A stretch of 64,000 nt of DNA, taken from assembly GCA_037952775.1 (NCBI GenBank), contig JBANAY010000003.1, forward strand, positions 34,100,001 to 34,164,000. Reading direction: 5' to 3'. Below, piece by piece: positions 34,876 through 45,211 of this stretch; position 1 is the first letter of the stretch, and each line of letters begins with the position of its first letter. This DNA is from Clonostachys chloroleuca (Eukaryota > Ascomycota > Sordariomycetes > Hypocreales > Bionectriaceae). Made by a program: the position numbers and the translations under genes. A model generated the notes under the pieces. It did not search any database and was not told the DNA's origin. It saw only the letters and a program-made list of their open reading frames with translations.

Positions 34876-36745
34876 ATGCCCGAAAGACAGATTTCCTGGA
34901 AACAAGGATTTTCCCTTTCTAGGAAACCCGAGAAACGGCCAACGGTACGCAGAAAGAGACGGCAGCAGATTGAGTTCGTTCTTGAACAGCCCCATGCATC
35001 TCTCCAATATCAGCGTCGCCCCAGGTCATCACCCACAGCAGGGGTTCTTTCTCAAGCTCCCAGATTACCAGATGGCCTCCCTGGGGACAGTGAGTTCCCA
35101 ATAGACACACAAAGGGAGCATCTTCAGTGTGAAGATGTCATTGAAAATGAACCTCCGCTTGACCCGTCCAATGGGACATTGATAGATGAATTTTGGGCTG
35201 ACTTCGAGGCATCACCTGGATTTGTGGAAATAAACGACACAAGCCAGCCCTATCAGAACTCAGTCAACAGTCTCGGAAACTTCCCTAATGAAATTTCGCT
35301 CTCTGTCACGCCCGGGGCCGAGGAAAAGGTTACTTTCCATTCAGAATTGGATGGTACTGGGTCACTCACTCCGTACCGTTCTTGTTCCCCTAATTTCACG
35401 CCTTATATGTCCATCATGGAGTGTAATACCCTCCTTGAACGATTTAGACCGATCCTCACTAGGTGTATGAAGCTGATAGACATTTCTCCCACCTCTGAGT
35501 TTAACTGACTACCTGCAGACAACGCAGAGTTTTGTACAATCCCACTAACACTTCGACTCCGTATAAACCCGTTCCGGTACCGTGATGACCTAGATCCTGA
35601 ACCAAAGTTTCTAATGCACGCCGTCATGGCCCTGGCAGGCCACCATCTCCACAGTCCTTCAGCCTTGAGCCATCGCCATGCATCCCTTCACCTGCTCCGC
35701 CAGAGTCTCAGTGCATACAACGATGCGGAGACTATGTACTCGGTCCTTGACGCTATAATAATTCTGTTTTCACTAGATGTAGGTACAATGTTTGCTTTAC
35801 TTGGTCTGTAGTCGAGGCTGACTGCAGAGTAGGAAACTCAATCCATGCTTGGGAACTGGAGTACACATCTCAAGGGAGCATATGATTTGCTGGAAGCCTG
35901 CGGAGGAATAAAAGGAATTGCACTTTCCTCTAGGGTCGAGGCCCAGATAGGCATACTCACCTGGTATGTTTCTCAACAACCCCGTTTAGGATGCCCAGCT
36001 AATCTTGTTGAGTAGGTGGGATGCCATAACCAGTCTTCTATCCAGAGAAGATTGCGTGTTTCCTTACATGTACTTTGAAGCTGTGGAAGCCAACCAGCCG
36101 AAAAGAGAGTGGGATTTCTTTGGATTGTGCGGGTGCCCGACGAGTCTTGCAAAGATTGTGATGCGGGTGGCCCGTCTTGGGGCTCAGATGCGGAACAAGT
36201 CCTCGCCGCCGTATTCTGAACACTGCGAGGCAGCCATCGCGGACGTTGAGAAATCTCTCGAGGATTGGTTCCACACGCCAGCCGTGAATGGTTCGTGGGA
36301 CGAAGAGGGCGTGCACCGGGATTTGGATGCCATGCATTGTTCTGAAGCCTGGAGGAATGGCATTCTCCTCTACATCTTCAGGGTTTTCCGGTGGAACCCC
36401 GGGGATAGCGTTCCTTTGCATGTCTTGTACCGTGCGAGGACGGTTGTGGACCATGTGGTATCCTGCCGAGACGGAGATATGATATCCAGGCAAGCTCTCC
36501 TGCCGCTGTTCCTTGCGGGCTGCGAGCTGCGGGATGGATCCAAGAGGAAGAAGATTGTGAATCTTTGTAAGGACTGGGACGAGAGGACTCGGTATCATAT
36601 GTTTCGTGCTACGATACCCCTACTCGAGGAAGTTTGGGCTGCTCAGGCGGAGAGGGGGTTTAATAATGTGTGGTGGGGACAGGTGGTGGATAGACGGCAC
36701 TTGTCTGAGGATTATCCCATTAAAATGAGATTGTGCTTTGGCTAG
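34876..36745 (+). CDS. Fungal_trans_2 transcriptional regulator, no visible Zn2Cys6 cluster
   Basis: Fungal-specific regulator of the type usually headed by a Zn2Cys6 DNA-binding domain. Exons 34876-35464, 35519-35778, 35833-35963 and 36016-36745; introns of 52-54 nt. Splicing gives 569 residues. The Fungal_trans_2 core begins FCTIPLTLRLRINPFRYRD and continues with MHAVMALAGHHLHS, the conserved WSTHLKGAYDLLEACGG and WWDAITSLLSREDC, ending with EVWAAQAERG near the C-terminus. The N-terminal ~200 residues are basic then acidic and disordered (a KRPTVRRKRRQQ stretch could bind DNA). I looked in all forward frames upstream for the C-x2-C-x6-C pattern and did not find it, so the start is uncertain and the cluster may be absent or on an unrecognised upstream exon. 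It is tail-to-tail with the permease (178 nt apart), suggesting it regulates that gene and the fructosamine kinase. Confidence 0.8.
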
Positions 36746-36922
36746 AATCACAAAAATGAGCATCCCGATTTAGAATAGTCATATAGTAAAGGGGTAGTTG
36801 ACTGGAACCATGGAAATAGCATTGAGAGCCGGGGCCTAGCTTGGCCAGATAGATTGTTGACGTTGTCATTTGAATGTGGCATGCTCAGCCGAACTTGAAA
36901 ATAAAGCACGATGGCTTGTTAT

Positions 36923-38847
36923 TCAGTCAGCCTTTCGTTCTTTCTCGGCTAGGTGATCAGATTCCTGGACGAGATCTTGCTCTTCCAATTGCTGACGTCG
37001 TTTCGGACCTTTGAATAACTGTCGCTGCCTGAAGTGCCACACCAACAGGATGCAAGTAATGATGATAAGAATGACCGCGCTGTTCAGAGTTTAGGTTAAC
37101 GTTGATTTTCAGTGTCAGTAACTTCTCAATGGCTTCGTACCTGACCCAGTTCATATTGGATATTGAGATCGGCCTGACGGTTGGAACGCAGGCGACAACT
37201 GCCAGAAACCCGACCCATACGCAGCTAATGATGTTGATGGGAAGACCAAACTTCCCGAGATCAAAATTACGCGCCGGAAGAATACTAGAACGCCCCCTGT
37301 AGGCGACGATTCCCTGCGGAATAGCATACGAGGCCATCATGAAGACGATGTTGGCGCTGACCATGGAAGCAAAGGCAGTCGTCGATCCAACAAAGATCAA
37401 TCCGTAGATCTGCTCAGACTAAAAATCAGAAATCTGTACGCAGAAAGGTAATTCAAGGATTATTACCGCTGTGAACATGACTGTTGCGCAGGCGGCATTG
37501 GCCGGCATTTGATGCCTTGGGTGAATCACTGCCAACCACGCCGACATGGGGTGGCAGTTGTCTCGAGATGCAGCCCAGATTTGGCGGCTGGATCCTGTGA
37601 CGTTGGCTACGGCGCACCCGAAGAGGCAGATTGCAAACCCACTCAGGAGCAGGCTGGTAACGAACTTGCTTCCTGTGGATTGGTAGTAGATTTCCAGCAG
37701 GCTGATTCCACTGGTGGGTTGACAATTCTTTCGACGTTGCTTATCACGTACATACAGGAGATGGCGAATGGAAGTGCTGCCCAGGTCAGCATGTAAAGAT
37801 ATCTATGTAAAGGATATGTTTAAACAGCTGGGAGTGTTTACCTGTCGCGAGTCCGATGATAATAGGATATACCTGGCTCGGCAATCAGTCTTAAAGAGGA
37901 CGGTAATGTGAGGGATGAAGATGAGACTAACAATTATTTTTGGAACATTGATCGAAGGAGAAGGGATCTCTTCGGCCATGTGGGCGCCAGCATCGGAACC
38001 CATGAACCCATAGGTGCTGTTCAGTAAGCACAGCATAAAGAGAATACCTTTGCTGTAAGACTTGTTCAAGTTTTCCGCATCCATAAACACCCACGTATTT
38101 GATTGATAATTGGGGTATGCGCCTGCGAGGATGACGATTATTGTGACAGCGAGGGTCGAAAGGGAAAAATAAACTTGACTCGTCGGTCAGTGGCAGGGGG
38201 TTGATATGAAAACTTTCTCTCACTCACGAAGACATTGATTAAGCGTCGGAATTAAGCTCATGCCAAGCACATTCAGGAGGGCGGCCATATAGAGAATAGC
38301 AACATAGCATAGCCATTGGTGCCATGGATGAATCGTATATTCCGGGACGTAGAGCTGATATATGGCGAGCACCACGGCAGCAACAAAACTGCACACGCTG
38401 GCAAGGCCTAACCACCGACCGCAAATACTGACGCAAGAGGACCTAGGGGCAAGATTGAAAACAATGAGAAATGGAACAAGAGAAGGCAAATGCTTCGAAG
38501 TGACTTGGCTTGTCTTACACGTATGAGGCGAAGGGTGCCCATTCTGGGCTGGCAACTTTGTATGACCAGTAATACTGCGCTCCCGAGTTGGGGTATGCCG
38601 ATGCGAGCTCTGCCATTCCCAGAGCCACGGTGAGATTCATCAGAGCCGCGATGACCAGAGTCAACACAGCTCCAGATGAGGAGGACTCCGCCAAGCTTGT
38701 CCCAATCGTAATCCCAACGGCGTTCCAAGTGGCCGTCAGGGTGAAGCCTAGTGACAGAAGTGACCATAGATAGAACCTTCGAGGCATTGTGTGAATGTAC
38801 CTTTGAGCCTCGAGTTCACGATCATCAGCTTCTCCTTGGCTGGACAT
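36923..38847 (-). CDS. Amino-acid/choline-type permease (APC superfamily), one frame break
   Basis: Plasma-membrane transporter of the fungal amino acid/choline/GABA permease family (Hnm1/Uga4 relatives), 517 residues with about 12 membrane segments. Exons in transcript order: 38847-38519, 38442-38228, 38173-37932, 37872-37842 (31 nt microexon), 37776-37467, 37409-37141, 37079-36923; the six introns are 54-76 nt GT-AG. Family signatures are MPRRFYLWSLLSLGFTL, MAELASAYPNSGAQYYW, NSTYGFMGSDAGAHMAEEIP, ISLLEIYYQSTGS, and NVTGSSRQIWAASRDN. The start at 38845-38847 gives a normal short acidic N-terminus (MSSQGEADDRELEAQRY). The frame breaks at the G-run 37716-37718 (CCC on the coding strand), between VERIVN and PTSGISLL; one missing C restores a whole-codon CDS. 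It is divergent from the fructosamine kinase. Substrate cannot be told from sequence; glycated or free amino acids, choline or GABA are possible. Confidence 0.9.
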
Positions 38848-39600
38848 CGGGGAGGCTCTATGGGTTTCTGGTATTGGAGCTCGGTTATCACGTTCGCGGG
38901 CAATTTGACGAAGAGAAAAAGCAAGTTGCAACAAAGAGCGAACAAAATATATCACGGCCTTGAAGAAGATAATCATTTTCTAGAACAATACAGGCAAGCC
39001 CCCATATCGTTTTGTATGAATTGCTGCGCGAGGCTCTCACCAGACGCCTGAAGACCCACTTGTCACATTCAGAAACTTACCATTTTGGGCAAATTCGCAA
39101 ACAGAGCGAATTGCCCAATTAGGCAAATGTAGCCAGGGCGAAGGTAGAGAAGTGGAAGGTTTACGGTGACTTGAACACAATTCATAGTATCAATCAATTA
39201 AGATCAGTGGATAGTAAAAAATCTTAGCGTTCCCGGATCGCTGGTGGGCATCTCAGTGAATCAAGTGACACAGAGCTGCTGGAGATGGCCAGCTTTCACC
39301 GTTCCTTCGCTCATAACCAGGAACCTACCTGGACTACAAGGATGTCTAGTCTTCTGAGTAATAATCTCTCACCTTTAACGACCAATAAGGACGCAAAACA
39401 TATGGTAGTGGGTACTCTGGGAAAGTCTGGTCGTTCCATATCTACAAAGTTTCAGTTGCGTGGCTTTCTTCCAGTGCCGGCGGTGATACAGACCGTAGAT
39501 GCCACTTAGTCTACGTCTCCCAGCTATAAATCATCCCGGTCCCAATCGAATCATCCCCCTCTCTTCATCTACATTCTAGAGCTTCTATTGCCTATCCGCC
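38848..39600. promoter_or_regulatory. Shared divergent promoter, permease / fructosamine kinase
   Basis: 753 bases separate the two start codons. A TATAAA box at 39525-39530 lies about 70 nt upstream of the kinase ATG. A GATA-type site (AGATAA, about 38967-38972) lies on the permease side, compatible with nitrogen control by an AreA-type factor, but a single site is weak evidence. I found no clean CGG-N-CCG palindrome of the sort Zn2Cys6 proteins use. Confidence 0.5.
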
Positions 39601-40960
39601 ATGGCTCAGTCGTACTTGGCCGTTCAACTTAACGCAAAGGTCCATGAAAAGGACATAGATCTCGACATCAACATCATTGCTAGTACGTTTATCGAGTATG
39701 GCGCCTCTGCATATTGTCTGAATAACATGTGTAGAGCTACCTAAAGGCTCTGTGATAAAGAGATGCCGAGGGCATGGGTCAAGCAACTGGGGTGAGACCG
39801 CCCGGATTGATGCAGAGGTGGACGGCGAATCGAGATCGTACTTTCTAAAAGTAAGCGTTAACCCCAGTTCCGCTCCCTTCTCATGGGAGGGGAGAGAAGC
39901 CTGCACTGTATCAGATTTGCTCAGCTAAACAACATTCCTCCAGCGGATTGCAGGAGAGAAGGGCGGACCAATGCTCCATGGAGAGTTCGAGTCGATGCGT
40001 ATGATTAATGACCTGGTCCCAGCATATTGTCCCAAGCCGTTGGCCTGGGGGAGTTGTGCAAATCTCAACGTTCATTACCTCCTCTTCCCTTTCCACGAGT
40101 TGGCGAAAGGGCGGCCAGATGCTCACCGTCTGGGTCAAGCTGTTGCCAAGCTCCACACACGGAGTATTTCTCGCAACCCTACAGGCAAATGGGGGTTCCA
40201 CATGACAACGTATAATGGGCCACTTGCACAGGATAACACTTGGGCGGAGACTTGGGAGGAGTTTTGGATCAGGGGAATGAAGAAGCTGTTCGAATTCGAG
40301 GAGGAGGCGAGAGGGCCAAGTGAAGAACTGCGGCAGCTCATCAAGCCGTACTTGGAAAAGGTCTGCCCAAGGCTGCTTCGCCCGCTGGAGTCCAACGGGA
40401 GGCACATCACGCCCGTGTTGATCCATGGGGACTTGTGGGTTGGAAACACGGCTGTCCAGGCAGAAACGGAGGAACCCTTGCTGTTTGATTCTGCTGCCTT
40501 GTGGGGGCACAACGAATGTGAGTCAACCAAAGAGTCTCCCGTACAAAGGGCGTGTGCCTGTCGACTTACGGGGTTTGCAGATGAGCTCAGTTACATGCGC
40601 CCGGGTGCCGATGACTGGAGCAGAGAATATGTGGAAGCTTACCACAGGCTGATCCCCAAGTCAGAGCCACAGGATGACTGGGAAGCCAGGAATGCCCTTT
40701 ACGCGACGTAAGTGTGCACAAGTTGTGAGATGATAGCCTGTTAACAGCCATGGTTAGCCGGGTGATTGTTGTAGACTCCGCAATCTACGTTGAGCATGAG
40801 CACTTCAGAAGAATGTAAGTATCCTTGGCTTGAATAAATCCATTACAGACGTTGCTAAGAAAGAATTCATAGCTTGATCGAGGAGATACGCAAGCTGGTA
40901 GAGCTATTCCCCGACGGCTATCAAGATGAAAGGGATGTCAATCCGACAAATAAATCATAA
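39601..40960 (+). CDS. Fructosamine-3-kinase / ketosamine-3-kinase family protein
   Basis: ATP-dependent sugar kinase of the fructosamine-kinase family (aminoglycoside-phosphotransferase fold). Characterised members phosphorylate Amadori products on C3, making them unstable and so deglycating amines. Exons 39601-39682, 39735-39850, 39944-40517, 40581-40707, 40758-40814 and 40873-40960 give 347 residues in perfect frame; introns are 50-93 nt. Seen directly: nucleotide loop RGHGSSNWGETARI (about residues 39-52), the ATP-binding Lys in SYFLK (K66), the catalytic loop LIHGDLWVGN (H227, D229) and the metal-binding Asp in LFDSAALWGHNEYELSYM (D248), the last completed across the third intron. All catalytic residues expected for the family are present. 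A TATA box lies 71 nt upstream of the ATG, and a permease is divergently transcribed from the same promoter. Whether the substrate is a small glycated amino acid or a protein is unknown. Confidence 0.9.
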
Positions 40961-43900
40961 TAGGCTGTCATTTTTTTCCCTCAAAGTGGATTGGTTCCTT
41001 TTAGCACAATCATCAAAAGATACGAGCGCGAAGAAGAAACACTGGAGAGGTGAGCGGTCTGGATCGAGATATCAGTCTTTTGCCAGCGCCGAAACCAAAA
41101 GGGGCCGGTGATTAGATTCGGAGTGGGAAAGATGAAACATGGTTTTCTGGAACATTTTGGTGAAGAATTTGTTAGATTAAAATGAATTCATACATTCATC
41201 TCGCTTTCCCCGAGCTATTTCCTGTTGTCTCAGGTCCGAAGCTTCTTTCTTAGCGGGCAGCCACGAGCTAGAATTCTTCCAGGTACGTTTATCCTCCCAG
41301 GAACTTCTGACTGGAAGATTACGACAGAGTAAACTGTGTGCCAGCAGCATAGGTTGCGGTAAAGAGGGGTTAATGGCGGCCCTAAGCGATCGATCACATC
41401 GAGCCCAATCTCGCCGGTGGCGAATAAGCAGTTCGGAGGCAAGCATCGGTTTTGAATCGTGCAGGAAAAGCTGGAAAAAAGGAATAAGCTAATGGTGTCA
41501 ATGGGCTTACCTTGGGCCTTGAAACAGAAAAGTCGGGGGTGTATGCAGATAATGCTCGTCCGTCACGGGGTGTATCCATGTTTAACAGCACGGTAGGTTC
41601 CGACGCAAGTCAAGGGATAACTTGAGCTGGTGCTTCACCCCGGAGCGAGATGGGCGTGTTGGAAGGAGAGTATGAAGATCCTTGGGTAGGTAAGGTAGGT
41701 ATCGAGTGATAAGAGTTCTCATACAACCAAACAGACGAACACCCATTCAACCATCCCACCCTATCTCGCTTTCTCAAAGGAGAAATCAATACGAGAGTCT
41801 TGTTCTGATTTCTTTTTCGGGTGCCTTCCCGCCTCTGCTCTAGCTCATTCCTAGTCGTACTCCCCGGGAGGAGACAATAAAGAAGGGTCTTACTGCGAAA
41901 AAAAAAGCATGTAAGACTGACCTTGGCTGAAGTAATGCTTGAGGCAGCTGGCGCCAATGGGGGAATTGATCAATGCAAGCCACGGGGCAACAATAGGGAT
42001 CGGGTGGACCTGGACAGCAGCTGAGGTACAGCAGCTGAAGTACCTGAAGGACAGTGCAGTTCGGTTGGTCGGGACAACTATTGCAGCCCCATTATCCTTC
42101 AATCACAGCAACGGATCAGTATCCACGGATTATGTATGGACCAGCCTCCCACAGCAAGAGGAAACATGAGGAAAGAGAGACCTGGAATGGACAAACAATT
42201 ATGAAGTGGCACAGCACCATGTATCATGTCGAGCCTGCACCAGCCCTTCTCGCACATTGATACAGCATGCAGCCAGATGCATGCTGCTCAATCCGGATTG
42301 CCTCCCTGCCTCTCTCAACCACTGACCATTGACCATTGCGGTGTGCAGGACAGTTACGAGCCTGGGGTAGTATTAATCATGTCGCTGTGAGACTATCACT
42401 GTCCCCGTGCATGCTGATACCGACAACCACAACAGCTGGCCGATTACCGCTGCGCCGGCCACCATCACATCAACCTCCCTGCCATGTCCAGGCAAGCCGA
42501 AAAGATGACTTCTGAAATGAGGACATGGAAAATACCACAGCAGGGATTGATGGTTATTAAGGAGCTAGTTGGTTAGCAAGAGCGATGCTGTGTCATGTCA
42601 GCTCATGACAAGTCACCAGTCACTTTCGTGCCCTGCGCTACCAGCTTCTAGTCGCAGTAAAGTCCCCCGCCACATGAATCCACCGCCTACATAACACATC
42701 CGTCATTTTTATAGACAGACCTCTGCCGCTTTTCAGCTGGACTGGACCACCCAACGCCGTCACACCCTATTCATACAAGCTACATACATCATACATACTA
42801 CCTGCCCTTCATCACACCTCGAATTACCGCCCGTTGCCCCAGCGCTGAGCTCACACACGCACCCTCCGCGTCCCGCTAACTCCATGTGTCCATCGGATAT
42901 GGCGCCGGGTGACGAGCGAGCACGAAAAGAGGCTGCTCACATGGCTGCTCCCACACATTGACCACCGTGTATGGAGTATTGATTCCACGCTTTCCGCACT
43001 TTGTCCCCTCCTGGTATGGTTACCGGTGCTTCTGGATCCACGGAGGCGCCTAGTTCAGCTGTCCAGTCAAGTCTCAGCCAGTCTGGCCCTGCATGCGCCA
43101 AGTCGTCCCCAATCGCTGATCCGCTGTCCAGGTGCACAAGATTGACTCGCCGTCGCTGCCAGGTCTTGGTCGGCCCAGAATGGGACTTGAGCTGTCTCCC
43201 ACCGGCCGCCGTATCGCCAGGCGCCTCTTCTCTCGCCGTGGCTTCCATATTATCGTCTAATCTCATTTCCGTCTCGGTGAGCCCATCTTTCCCCAGTCTT
43301 CCTACCCTTCCCTTGCCCGCCTTGCCTCGTCTTCATTTCTTGATTCCCGGGCCCATTGTCTGGCCCCGTGGGAAGAGTGGGCAGTGATGACGGGGTTGGT
43401 CCCAATGCTCTCGCTCTCATCCCGGCCCGTTGCTCGCTCTACCCTCTGGCTCACATATGTACGCGCGCACGTATCTATAATACGCCCACCGCAGCTGTGA
43501 CCTACGCCGTCGCCTGCAGTCGCCAGCATCCATGCAGCGAGCGCATGCGGCTCAGTCCGTTCGAGGTTCCCGGATCGTATTGTGTGTCTCTGATTGATGT
43601 CTTATTGCTCTTGGCCCCCCAGCTTGTTGGCCGGTGCAATGCTTTCGTTCCCACACGGAGCGACTGGGCCGCCTCTCCCTCGTTTCCTGCTTTTGCCTAT
43701 CCATCCATTCACTCTGGTGTTTCACCTGGCTTTTGTCCACCCCTCCCCCCTCCCCGCCGCTCGCCCGCCTGCCGCCGTGATCTGGTCATTTGCTCTCTCA
43801 AATGCCTAATAAGCTGCCTCCGCAACAATTAAGTCACTGCCATTGCCTCACCGCGTCCGTGTGGCCTTCTCCCACCCGCTAAGCCATCATCCCGTAACCG

Positions 43901-45211
43901 CACATACCGTCATCTAGCACGACAATTGCCATCCATCTGTCACATATCCGCCGGCGTCGTCCCTGGCCCTGTTCCCCGCGGCCCTCTCCCCTCGCCTACC
44001 TAGTGGGCAATTCCGTGTGTGCTTGCAGTGATTTAGACTCTCCTCCCAGCCAGCGGACATTCCTTGGTCCTGCCTAGGTCAGGTCCCAGGCCCCTCCTCA
44101 CCCCTCCATTCCCTGCCTTAGCGGTTGAAGGCAGACAGACGGTAGGGTATCTTTGACGCCTCGACATGAGGGGAACAACCACGAGTCCGCCCATGCCCTG
44201 CGTCCCTCGTTATTAGCCCAGCTAGTGCAGAGGCCCAGAGCCCATTACCCTTGCCTGGACGCTTCGAGTACGGTACGCAAATCAGCAGCAGTACAGCAGC
44301 GGCGGCCAGCACTAAAACCACCAACCTGATCTGGACTATTCTTCCCACATGGGCTCTTGTCCATTTGCTCATTATTCATTCACTCAGTCAATCAATCAAT
44401 CAATACTTTTCCTATTTGAACTGAATCCCAGCCTCGTCTCACCTTCTTCTCACTCTCGCTTTTCTCCTCTCCTCTCCTCTCTCCTCTCTCTCATCTTCCC
44501 TTCAACCCTTCCTCACCACCGCCTGCCCATTCTGAGCATTGTTCGCCCGCTCCGCGCCTCGTTGAATAGAGCTCGCCTCTCCCATTGATCCGCCGTCGCT
44601 TTTCTCGGCAATACACCCTACCGACCTACTTAAACCAGCTGACCTCTCCTCCTCTTTATCTCTTCCCTCTCCTCCCATCAGCCAAGAGCCATTCCACTTC
44701 TGGCTGCGCTAACCCACCGTCACCGTCTCTCCGATAACGACATCATCAAGTCATCCTCATTCCCCTCCATCAAGGCACCTCCATCTGGCCCACCGCTGGT
44801 CTGCTTCGTCCGTTTGCACCGCTGATTTCAGTCTGGTTCCTATTGACGCCTCGCACCGTGACTTTGGTTCTCTTGTAGAATGACACAGCTCCCGCGGTTC
44901 AGCATTCGATAGTCTTTGGAGCAGCCGGAACCTCCAGGATCCCCAGGTAGCGAGAGGCCTTCTTCCCATCCACGGCTCCCACCTGGTGCTCCGAAAGGCA
45001 GACAAGGCCGAGTTTAGATTGGCACCGGCCACGCAGGCAACACGGACTTGGCTCTGTCCTCTCTGGTGATTGAATACGAGTAGCCACCAGCTATCCTATT
45101 CCTGTCAGCCCGTAGAAGCACTTACTCTAACACAAAACTTTACCTCCTCCCTCTGGTCCAAGTCCGCTCTCACGTGCGCAGGTTGTCGTCTTGACAGAGA
45201 TTTCCCTGACC
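40961..45211. other. 4.25 kb intergenic with long RING-gene leader
   Basis: No confident gene. On the minus strand 41177-41579 contains an open frame that could be spliced by a 40 nt intron (41471-41510, GTAAGC...TTTTTTCCAG) to a ~120-residue protein; the intron is shorter than usual and no domain is seen. From about 44360 to 45211 the plus strand is pyrimidine-rich (AATC repeats at 44389-44404; CTCCT repeats about 44459-44500) and looks like a long 5' leader. Confidence 0.5.
44880..44912 (+). promoter_or_regulatory. uORF in the leader of the RING-finger gene
   Basis: Ten codons plus TAG (MTQLPRFSIR), about 300 nt before the main ATG at 45212. If the transcript starts in the pyrimidine-rich stretch near 44400-44800, this is an upstream ATG that could lower translation of the main frame. 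An intron in the leader could remove it. Confidence 0.35.

Noticed and set aside
34856..34950. Remnant Zn2Cys6 cluster in another frame (GRRCPKDRFPGNKD)
   Set aside because: Only one Cys is present and the spacing cannot be verified; similarity is too weak to annotate.
41177..41579. Minus-strand two-exon candidate with a 40 nt intron (41471-41510)
   Set aside because: Splice signals look good, but the intron is below the usual fungal minimum, the ~120-residue product has no domain, and one exon is very short. Transcript data would be needed.
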